Shown in pieces: positions 17,753-24,212 of a stretch of 38,613 nt of DNA. The stretch is taken from assembly GCA_001304155.1 (NCBI GenBank), contig LJUX01000008.1:1-38613 (forward strand). The letters are read 5' to 3'. Both the position numbers and the translations under genes were made by a program. Source of the stretch: a candidate division Zixibacteria bacterium SM23_73_3. Its GTDB lineage: Bacteria; Zixibacteria; MSB-5A5; SM1-73. Within the stretch, counting starts at the first letter, position 1; each line of letters starts with the position of its first letter. The notes beneath the pieces were generated by a model, which saw only the letters and a program-made list of their open reading frames with translations, did no database searches and was not told where the DNA came from.

Positions 17753-18337
17753 TTACTTGTTTTCTTTCTTTTTGGGGTTCTGCTTTTTCTGCTCTTGTTT
17801 TACGAACTCCTGGAAACTGGTCTTCTCGTAGAGATCGTCCTTGACCCAGTTTAAAATATAAAGAAACTCCTCTGCATCAGCATATCCCTGACGGGGAGCG
17901 ATCCGTTCTCCAGATGGCCTGAGAAACCAGGTGATAGGATAGGCACGTACCCTATACATAGACGCCACCTGTCTTTTGGTAATCTCCTTACCATCTAACT
18001 TCACCTTCTCACCGGATTGACCATTCACCCTGACAGCCACATAGCTCTCATTCAGCACCTTCTTGACCTCTTCATCGCCAAAGGTATACCTATCCATCCT
18101 TTTACACCAGCCGCACCAGTTAGTATAAAAATGCAGCATTATGTGTTTTTTTTCTTTTTTGGCTTTAGCTAATCCGTCATCATACTTATACCAGGTGAAA
18201 GTGGTTTTTTTCTCCTCAGATGAAGAACTCTTATCCTTTGTCTTCTTGGGTGCATCAGCCTGAGAGTTAAGCAGATTTTGGCTTGCCGCGAAGATCACGA
18301 AGGCAAAGACCAAAAAGAGGATGAGGTGTCGTTTCAT
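17753..18337 (-). CDS. Exported thioredoxin-like protein (CGWC)
   Basis: A 194-residue periplasmic or surface thioredoxin-fold protein. ATG 18337 follows GGGAGA. Residues 1-27 are a signal peptide (MKRHLILFLVFAFVIFAASQ), then a Lys/Ser-rich linker (DKSSSSEEKK). The thioredoxin domain spans about 45-170, with active site NWCGWCKRMD and the cis-Pro loop RAYPITWFLRPSGE. The fold most resembles the DsbD-gamma/thioredoxin_7 group that reduces periplasmic disulfides or helps cytochrome and metal-centre maturation. The C-terminal tail is strongly basic (QEQKKQNPKKKENK). It lies 93 bases downstream of the M32 carboxypeptidase on the same strand. The redox partner is not in the window. Confidence 0.85.
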   Translation of the reverse strand: MKRHLILFLVFAFVIFAASQNLLNSQADAPKKTKDKSSSSEEKKTTFTWYKYDDGLAKAKKEKKHIMLHFYTNWCGWCKRMDRYTFGDEEVKKVLNESYVAVRVNGQSGEKVKLDGKEITKRQVASMYRVRAYPITWFLRPSGERIAPRQGYADAEEFLYILNWVKDDLYEKTSFQEFVKQEQKKQNPKKKENK

Positions 18338-18430
18338 ATTTCTCCCTTCGGGGCAGGTTTCGGCTGCAATTTGTGCTTAAAATACGTGATCTGGTACAAT
18401 GATGTTTGATACCTCACTGCCTGTGCACGG

Positions 18431-19948
18431 TCAGATTGCGTAAAGCTCGCCGTATTTGGCTTTCAGGTAGTCCATCAAGGGACGGTGGGAAAGAGGCTTT
18501 CCGGTGACCACTTCCACCAGTTTCTCTGCACGGTAGCGCTGACCCTGTCGGTGGATTTTCTCTTGTAACCATTCCTTCAATTTACCAAATTCTCCTTTGG
18601 CAAATTGTTGATCCAGATCACCCAGTTCTTTCTTCGCCTGATCGAAAAACTGAGCCGAATAAAGATTTCCCAGAGAATATGTGGGGAAATAACCGAAGTA
18701 ACCTGAACTCCAGTGCACGTCCTGCAGACAACCCTGGGCATCATCCGGCGGAACCAGACCGAAGTAGTTCTTAAACTTCTCATTCCAGGCGCCGGGAATG
18801 TCCTTGGGCGAAAGATCTCCGCTGAAAAATGCCTGTTCGATTTCAAATCTGACCAGGATGTGGAGATTATAGGTAACCTCATCAGCTTCCACCCGAATAA
18901 ATGAAAGTTTGGCTTCATTGATGGCAAAATAGAAATCTTCAAATTTCACATCACCCAAAGCTTTCGGATATACCTTCTGGGCTTTGGGGAAGAAATACTT
19001 CCAGAATGGTTTGCTACGTCCTACCAGGTTTTCCCACATGCGAGATTGAGATTCATGAATTCCCAGCGAGACAGCGTCACCGCCAGGGGTGCCGTAACGT
19101 TCCGGATCCAATCCCTGCTCATAGATGCCATGACCCGCCTCGTGCAGGATGCCAAAGAATGCCTGACCAAAGTGATTGGGGTTGTATCGGGTGGTTATTC
19201 GAACGTCTCCCGGACCTATGCCTGTACAAAAGGGATGAACCGTGACGTCCAATCTCCCTTTTTCAAAATCATACCCAATGGCTGAAGCCGCCTCCCTGCC
19301 AAAACGGTTTTGCCGATCGACCGGATAATCTCGTTCTAAAATTGCGGTATCAGGACGCTTGCCAGAATGGGATATGGCTTTGACCAAATCCACCAATTCC
19401 TGACGAAAATCAGCGAACACCTTCGCCACTTTCTCGATGGTTGCTCCGGGCTCGAAATCATCCAGAAGGGCATCGTAAGGATGTTTTTCATATCCCACTG
19501 CTTCAGCCTGCTGGTGCTTCAGTTTGATGATTTTCTCCAGATAGGGCAAGAAGATTGAGAAATCTGACTTCTTTCTTGCCTCCGCCCAAACCTCATGAGC
19601 CACCGTGGTTATCCGGGTTAGCTCTTCCACCAATGATTTGGGAATCTTCACCAATTTCTCATAAGAGTGCTTTATCTCCCGGATATTGGCAGCTTCGAAG
19701 CTATCCGGGCCGCTTTCCAGAGAACTCCCCTCAAGTTGCTTTAAAAGATCACCTATCTCAGGAGAGGTGGACCTCTGATGACTTATGCCTGCCAGAAGGG
19801 CTAATTGATTTCCACGGTTTCGGACACCTTCTTTGGGAATATAGGTCTTTTGATCCCAGTCCAGAACCGACATGGATGAATCCAAAAGATGAATCTCCTT
19901 GCTCAAGTTCAAAAGCCGCTCATAAGCTTTTTTAGAATCGTCTGTCAT
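18431..19948 (-). CDS. Metallocarboxypeptidase of family M32 (Taq type)
   Basis: A 505-residue cytosolic zinc carboxypeptidase that removes C-terminal residues from peptides. ATG 19948 lies behind an AGAGAGGAA ribosome site. The N terminus (LSKEIHLLDSSMSVLDWDQKTYIPKEG) is typical of M32. The zinc motif HEXXH appears as LHEAGHGIYEQG at about residue 247-252, with the third ligand Glu in ESQSRMWENLVGR. Other family blocks are DVRITTRYNPNHFG, VEADEVTYNLHILVRFEIEQ and DVHWSSGYFGYFPTYSLGN. The length fits the family (about 500). It could be the first gene of a short unit with the thioredoxin gene. Confidence 0.95.
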   Translation of the reverse strand: MTDDSKKAYERLLNLSKEIHLLDSSMSVLDWDQKTYIPKEGVRNRGNQLALLAGISHQRSTSPEIGDLLKQLEGSSLESGPDSFEAANIREIKHSYEKLVKIPKSLVEELTRITTVAHEVWAEARKKSDFSIFLPYLEKIIKLKHQQAEAVGYEKHPYDALLDDFEPGATIEKVAKVFADFRQELVDLVKAISHSGKRPDTAILERDYPVDRQNRFGREAASAIGYDFEKGRLDVTVHPFCTGIGPGDVRITTRYNPNHFGQAFFGILHEAGHGIYEQGLDPERYGTPGGDAVSLGIHESQSRMWENLVGRSKPFWKYFFPKAQKVYPKALGDVKFEDFYFAINEAKLSFIRVEADEVTYNLHILVRFEIEQAFFSGDLSPKDIPGAWNEKFKNYFGLVPPDDAQGCLQDVHWSSGYFGYFPTYSLGNLYSAQFFDQAKKELGDLDQQFAKGEFGKLKEWLQEKIHRQGQRYRAEKLVEVVTGKPLSHRPLMDYLKAKYGELYAI

Positions 19949-20169
19949 GGTGGTTCCTCTCCCTGATTTTGAAGTTTCTCTGGTGCGGGTTAATTTCCAA
20001 AATCAGCACCTGCGAATTATATATACTAAAGTTCTGCGTTTTTAGCAATGGTAAAATCCAAAAGTTTTGTAAAGAAGGAAATAAAACATACGCTTACCAT
20101 CATGTTTTAACCGAATCGTATTGGCCCGGCATGAAGTTTTGAGTAGGTGTGAAGTTCAAGGATATAGGG

Positions 20170-20562
20170 CTAAGGAGCAGTCAACCGTTCTTTTTTTCTT
20201 TTCAGATAAAACCAGATGCCTAGTTGAATGACAATGACTCCCAAGGAGTCGGCCAAAAAATCAAAAAACTCACAACTTCTTCCCGGGACGAATCTCTGAT
20301 GAAGCTCATCCGAGGCTGCATAGGCTATTCCAATGAGGGAGGAAATGAGGAAGGCGTGCTTTTTCAAAAACTCTTTCCCGGAGGTGAAGAACGTCAAGAA
20401 CAGAAGAGCAGAGAAGACGCTGAATTCGATGAAGTGCAGAATCTTATCTTCAAGCACAAACCCAAAAGACGGGGGACTAATGCCGGGAACGGCGGAAACG
20501 ACGAAGATCAATAGGGCATAGATCAATGCCAGATACTTATAGGATAAAATTCTCTTTGACAT
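20170..20562 (-). CDS. VanZ-like membrane protein
   Basis: A 130-residue protein with four hydrophobic segments, starting at ATG 20562 behind GGTGAGAG. It has the VanZ family pattern: DKILHFIEFSVFSALLFLTF in the second segment and AYAASDELHQRFVPGRSCEFFDFLADSLGV, where SDELHQ and the Arg/Asp pair are the conserved part. VanZ gives low-level teicoplanin resistance in enterococci, but most family members, such as this isolated one, have no known role. The C terminus is basic (YLKRKKERL), fitting a cytoplasmic end. Confidence 0.85.
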   Translation of the reverse strand: MSKRILSYKYLALIYALLIFVVSAVPGISPPSFGFVLEDKILHFIEFSVFSALLFLTFFTSGKEFLKKHAFLISSLIGIAYAASDELHQRFVPGRSCEFFDFLADSLGVIVIQLGIWFYLKRKKERLTAP

Positions 20563-20848
20563 CAGGATTCTCTCACCTAAGTCGAATTCATCCTAAAATA
20601 CTGATCAAAATAGTTTTTGCAAAGGTTATTTTGTTGAAGGGGATGGGTGGTAAAGAAGACTTCTTGCCGGGTTTGATGCCACCCCATATTTGAAACTCTT
20701 TTCGTTACAGAATGGAGAAAGCATAAAAGAACAAATTCAGATTTAACCTTTTACCTCAGACTTTTCCATTCACTTTGGATCTTGGGATTTTCCGCATGCT
20801 TAAGCTCAAATACCACAGAATCAACGGAGGCAGGTTCCGAAAGATAGA

Positions 20849-21640
20849 CTAGATTTGGCCAACTACTGCTTTTATCACCAGGAAAAAGGCGAGGAGGATC
20901 AATAAGGTATAATTGGGATTTTTGTTTCTTTTAAGTGCCAGAAAGGAGAGGAGGATGAATAAAGAGAGTAGAACAATTTTTTCTGGTTGAGGTGGTTGTA
21001 TCACCAGCTGAATTGATCTTCCCCAGGATTTCAGTTGAGTCAAATGACCATAGGAGAGGACAATCAGAATGCCCAGAAGCACTGCTCCCATCCGACCGCT
21101 CCATTTGGTCACATTTTGCAGATAGCCACAGGTCAGATCAGAGGATACTCTAAAGCCTAAAGCATACCCTTTCACTATTCCCCGTGCTCGCAGATAGACT
21201 TGCTGAAGATTGAAAATCAAAAAGAAGCTTAAAGCACCATAGACACCGAATCTAAAGGTTAAAATCAATCCCAGGATCAACAAAGCCGGTCTTAAATTCT
21301 GCCAGATAAGGTTATCTCCCAAAGCTCCCAGAGGACCCCGCAACAAATCCTTGAATCTGACGATCTGTTGGGGAGGAGTCTTGGTCTCCTCCAATTTTGT
21401 CACCGCTCCTAAAGCGTAGCTGGCAAGATATGGATTGGCATTGAAACTCAGAAGGTGTCTTTTTAGAAAATCCCTTTGCTCTTTTTCCGATGAGAATAGC
21501 TTCTTTGCCAGAGGAATCAATATCCAGACAAAGCCTAAGGAGATCATCCTCTCATAGGTCCATCCGGCCTGAACGAAGAAGCTTCTCAGATACAAACGAA
21601 AAAGATCAAATCTCGAGATTTTTCGCATATGCGTATGCAT
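20849..21640 (-). CDS. PTS mannose-family IID-type membrane component
   Basis: A 263-residue membrane protein of the mannose/fructose/sorbose PTS EIID family. The motif SFFVQAGWTYERMISLGFVWILIP near the N terminus, FLKRHLLSFNANPYLASYALGAVTKLEE and GPLGALGDNLIWQNLRPALLIL are the family core, and several hydrophobic segments complete it. EIID works with EIIC as the sugar channel. No EIIA/EIIB, HPr or enzyme I is in the window, so transport by phosphorylation is not shown. The start is uncertain: ATG 21640 or ATG 21628, neither with a visible ribosome site. The start region holds two palindromes, CGCATATGCG (21624-21633) and GCATTC-atac-GAATGC (21637-21652). It follows the EIIC gene by 30 bases. 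Confidence 0.9.
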   Translation of the reverse strand: MHTHMRKISRFDLFRLYLRSFFVQAGWTYERMISLGFVWILIPLAKKLFSSEKEQRDFLKRHLLSFNANPYLASYALGAVTKLEETKTPPQQIVRFKDLLRGPLGALGDNLIWQNLRPALLILGLILTFRFGVYGALSFFLIFNLQQVYLRARGIVKGYALGFRVSSDLTCGYLQNVTKWSGRMGAVLLGILIVLSYGHLTQLKSWGRSIQLVIQPPQPEKIVLLSLFILLSFLALKRNKNPNYTLLILLAFFLVIKAVVGQI

Positions 21641-21670
21641 TCATACGAATGCCAAGGATGATGAGTGGTT

Positions 21671-22357
21671 TTATACTAAAAGAAAGATAATCCCCAGGCA
21701 TACTCCCCCAATGCACCATGAAAGATTTTTCTTTCTTCCGAAAAGGTAAATCATGATTCCAATTCCCAGACCCCAGATGGTGAGTTCCATGTTCTCTAAA
21801 TACAACTCCGAGACGAAGGTTAAAAGTCCGAGCAAAGGTTTGAGCACAATCAAAAGGCAAAGGACGCCCGTTCCGGTGATAACAAACCCCCGAAGAAACG
21901 ATCCTGAAAGCGCCAAAAAGAAAAGATAGCCAAATCCTTTTATGGTGACTCTTTCCGCATAAAGATCGGCTTCTTCCAGAAGCCTGAAGTTGAGCTGTCT
22001 CTGTTTTATCAGGCTCCAGCCGGCAAAGAAACTAAAAGGGATAACAAAGAGAAAGATCAGAAGAAGAATCAGATGGAACCTGTCCGGAGATAAACGGTTC
22101 AGGATAACAAACCCACAAGCGCCCACCACTGACCCCACTGTTGGATCGGGAAAGGTAGCAGTCCCCATGGGCATAACCCACAGATAAGCCAATTGAAACA
22201 GAATTCCTATGGTCAATCCACCGGCAAGATCGCCCAACAGAAAACCGACCACCGTACCGATCAAAAGGGGTTCGGAGAACATGGTCTGATAAGCCTCGGT
22301 TTTGTCTAAAGCAACCAGTCCGCCGAACACAGATATGAGGAGCAATTCTTGAAACAT
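21671..22357 (-). CDS. PTS mannose-family IIC-type membrane component
   Basis: A 228-residue integral membrane protein of the EIIC-sorbose/mannose type. Family features are GGLVALDKTEAYQTMFSEPLLIGTVVGFLLGD, GILFQLAYLWVMPMGTATFPDPTVGSVVGA and about six hydrophobic segments. It pairs with the EIID protein encoded 30 bases downstream, and together they form the substrate translocation unit. In several uncultivated phyla such C-D pairs occur without a full phosphorelay, so the substrate and even phosphotransfer are uncertain. A good promoter sits only 10 bases before the ATG and no ribosome site is seen, hinting at a leaderless or near-leaderless message. Confidence 0.9.
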   Translation of the reverse strand: MFQELLLISVFGGLVALDKTEAYQTMFSEPLLIGTVVGFLLGDLAGGLTIGILFQLAYLWVMPMGTATFPDPTVGSVVGACGFVILNRLSPDRFHLILLLIFLFVIPFSFFAGWSLIKQRQLNFRLLEEADLYAERVTIKGFGYLFFLALSGSFLRGFVITGTGVLCLLIVLKPLLGLLTFVSELYLENMELTIWGLGIGIMIYLFGRKKNLSWCIGGVCLGIIFLLV

Positions 22358-22367
22358 GGGTAAATCA

Positions 22368-22395
22368 AGGATAAAGATTTTCTACAAATTGTCAA
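22368..22395 (-). promoter_or_regulatory. Promoter of the EIIC-EIID operon
   Basis: On the minus strand, TTGACA (22390-22395), a 16-base spacer and TATCCT (22368-22373). The -10 ends 10 bases before the EIIC ATG, so the leader would be about 4 bases. Confidence 0.5.
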
Positions 22396-22396
22396 T

Positions 22397-22428
22397 AAAA
22401 AACCCCGCCATCCCTGGCGGGGTTTTTT
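22397..22428 (-). terminator. Strong intrinsic terminator, symmetric on both strands
   Basis: AAAAAACCCCGCC (22397-22409), loop ATCCCT, then GGCGGGGTTTTTT (22416-22428): a perfect 13-bp stem with A/T flanks that give a T-run on either strand. It ends the GxxExxY/lysine-rich unit, whose last stop is 24 bases away. Confidence 0.92.
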
Positions 22429-22452
22429 AACTTCAACTCCGTGCTAAGTTGC

Positions 22453-22545
22453 TTATTTTTTCTTTCTCTTAGTGGTTTTTTTCTTGGCGGTTTTCTTCTT
22501 GGTGGTCTTTTTCTTGGTGGCTTTCTTCTTCTTCTTTGCTGGCAC
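22453..22545 (-). CDS. 30-residue lysine-rich histone-H1-tail-like protein
   Basis: This mini-gene starts at GTG 22545 behind AAGGAGGTGA, a perfect anti-16S match 5 bases upstream, and stops at TAA 22453. The product begins MPAKKKKKATKKK and goes on with Thr-Thr and Thr-Ala breaks between runs of lysine: 18 Lys and 1 Arg in 30 residues, no acidic or hydrophobic residue larger than Ala. Such composition resembles C-terminal tails of histone H1 and bacterial H1-like (AlgP, HctB) proteins, so nucleic-acid binding is the natural guess. It lies 54 bases downstream of the GxxExxY gene and directly before a strong terminator, which closes a compact two-gene unit. AAG and AAA codons alternate, so it is not a simple nucleotide tract. 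Confidence 0.75.
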   Translation of the reverse strand: MPAKKKKKATKKKTTKKKTAKKKTTKRKKK

Positions 22546-22599
22546 TCTGTTCACCTCCTTCCAGGCTTTGGGGTTTATTTTTGAGGTGTGCCCGTGCTT

Positions 22600-22962
22600 C
22601 TACCTCATGACATTCTTTATTTCCAGAGTCTCCTTTCCGAAATCCAGTATCATCCCTAAGGGGAGTTTGGTGGCTTTTAAAAAACTTCGCATTTTAGATT
22701 CATCTGCATCATTTATCGGCTGGTTTGCTTTAACCATGACGATGATCTTTCCGCTTACCACAAACTCAAGGGTATATTCTCCAGCCACACTTCCTTTATA
22801 TGATAGTTTGATATTTTTCTTTCTTTCGTAATCGATTTTTCTTAAGTCCAGCTCAACCGCCAGAGCCTGGTTATATGCGGATTCCTGAAAACCCAAACCC
22901 ATGTTCTTGTGAACTTCAAGTGCCGCCTCCAAAATCTGATCCTGCAGCTCCTTTAAGGTCAT
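22600..22962 (-). CDS. GxxExxY family protein with altered nuclease residues
   Basis: A 120-residue protein with ATG 22962 behind AGGTGA. It belongs to the GxxExxY family (GLGFQESAYNQALAVEL at residues 22-38), a PDDEXK-nuclease-like group: ILEAALEVHKNMG, then the strand pair EYTLEFVVSGKIIVMVKA and the end ATKLPLGMILDFGKETLEIK. In typical members the core reads D..(10)..ExK (ADLLV...VELKA). Here the Asp position is Glu (LEFVV) and the Glu of ExK is Met (VMVKA), so nuclease activity is doubtful. The family is often mobile-element or defence associated but has no settled function. The lysine-rich mini-gene follows it on the same strand. Confidence 0.88.
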   Translation of the reverse strand: MTLKELQDQILEAALEVHKNMGLGFQESAYNQALAVELDLRKIDYERKKNIKLSYKGSVAGEYTLEFVVSGKIIVMVKANQPINDADESKMRSFLKATKLPLGMILDFGKETLEIKNVMR

Positions 22963-23536
22963 CTTCGTTTGTCACCTAATTGAATAACGAACCACTTGTC
23001 ATAACTCTGTTACATCTAATGATCCTATCTATTTTTGAAATATAAAAGCAAAACACGTGCCAAATTTTCAATTTTACCTGCCTGACCTTGAATTGCTTTA
23101 TTTTCAAGGCTTTTCTGGTAAGGTACGAAATAAGATAAAAATTGTATTTAGTATTGTGTAACGGAATTGTTACCATGATTAACTCTTTTATTGGTCGCAT
23201 GTTGTAGTTATGGCACTGAGGGCTTACGTAACATTTAGGTTACACATATGCCAAACTGTTACACTTTTTGGCCAAAATTAGATTTTGCTATGGTTAGGGG
23301 AAGAAAACATCCTTATTCGTTGAAAGATTATCTAACGACACGTTGCAGAGAAACATCTTGGTTTAGCGGAGTGAGCTCCCCTGAGATGGAGTTCATAAAT
23401 TAGAAATGATTACTGTGATTGAGGCGCTTGCATACGGTGATAAGCCACACCTGCCCTTTTTGGTTCTTTTAATGTTCTTGATTTGGAGGGACAAAGAATT
23501 AAAGAATGGCAGGGAAGGGGCAAGAAAATCAAATTG
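22963..23536. other. Long intergenic region with paired GTAAC-N6-GTTAC sites
   Basis: A 574-base AT-rich gap without a convincing gene. It carries two identical-architecture inverted repeats, GTAAC-ggaatt-GTTAC (23158-23173) and GTAAC-atttag-GTTAC (23228-23243), and a lone GTTAC half-site (23258-23262). Short open frames of 74 and 88 codons here have no ribosome site or recognisable product. Confidence 0.5.
23158..23243. promoter_or_regulatory. Tandem operator-like inverted repeats
   Basis: Two GTAAC-N6-GTTAC elements with centres 70 bp apart, 196 and 266 bp upstream of the GxxExxY start. The 5-6-5 architecture is typical of a dimeric HTH regulator, but I cannot name one. Confidence 0.35.
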
Positions 23537-24151
23537 TCAGATTTGGAGCAAAATATGCATACAAAGTCCGCTTATCAAAGGGACAGAAAAATTATCATTG
23601 ATAGGGAGGATTATTCCTTCCACCACGGTCGCCACCAATGCTCCGATGACTCCCACCCACAAGGGAAGATGAGGGACCAAAACTGCCACCATCAGGCACA
23701 TAAAAAGACAAGACAAGCTCCCCTGTAAAGACTTTGAATTATTCCCAAGAGCATTACCCTTCCCCACACGCCATCTGATTTTGATCTTTCCGAATCTCCT
23801 TCCAATTAAGGCTGCAGCTATATCACCTAAGATGATAAAGGAAATAGCCGCCACCGCTGCACTTTTGTTAAAAAATAGGATGCTTAAAAACGAAGCGGTG
23901 AGAATGTAGCTGGAACCGGCAAAATCTGAACTTTCGTGCTCACGCAGAACAGGTCCCAGCAGTCGATTTAAAAAGCCATGTAAGGGAAGCCTCATCAGCC
24001 GGATCACATCTATCGTAATGGCGCCCAGGACAAAGGGAGCAAGGATCAACAACGACAAAAGTTTGGGCAGGAAGAAGTAACCAATGGGGATACAAAGAGC
24101 AAAAAGATGAGTGGCTTTCCTTTTGAACTCGTTGTAAAATGAGATTTCCAA
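23537..24151 (-). CDS. DGK1/dolichol-kinase-like (CTP-type lipid kinase) membrane protein
   Basis: A 204-residue protein with about six membrane segments, related to the SEC59/DGK1/VTE5 group of polyprenol, diacylglycerol or phytol kinases and to CdsA. The N terminus ELKRKATHL-like block (FKRKATHLFALCIPIGYFF), the central ILGDIAAALIGRRFGK followed by KSLQGSLSCLFMCLMVA, and the end VEGIILPINDNFSVPLISG are the conserved signatures, with GD and the KS(x)QGS loop being the likely nucleotide site. It probably phosphorylates a lipid alcohol at the inner membrane. The only start in frame near the N terminus is TTG 24151, which is acceptable but weakly supported. It follows the parvulin gene by 61 bases. 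Confidence 0.82.
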   Translation of the reverse strand: MEISFYNEFKRKATHLFALCIPIGYFFLPKLLSLLILAPFVLGAITIDVIRLMRLPLHGFLNRLLGPVLREHESSDFAGSSYILTASFLSILFFNKSAAVAAISFIILGDIAAALIGRRFGKIKIRWRVGKGNALGNNSKSLQGSLSCLFMCLMVAVLVPHLPLWVGVIGALVATVVEGIILPINDNFSVPLISGLCMHILLQI

Positions 24152-24212
24152 CTCTAAAACTATTCCGTAAATGAATTATTTGCACCAGAAACGAAGAACA
24201 CAAAACTTAAAT

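Noticed and set aside
22472-22831. 119-codon plus-strand frame over the lysine-rich and GxxExxY genes
   Set aside because: Phe/Val-rich translation is the antisense of lysine codons; both minus-strand genes have good ribosome sites.
22976-23200. 74-codon minus-strand frame in the gap upstream of GxxExxY
   Set aside because: Poor composition, no ribosome site, and it overlaps the GTAAC-N6-GTTAC element.
23406-23672. 88-codon plus-strand frame next to the lipid-kinase-like gene
   Set aside because: Its second half is antisense to the kinase C terminus and it shows no family features.
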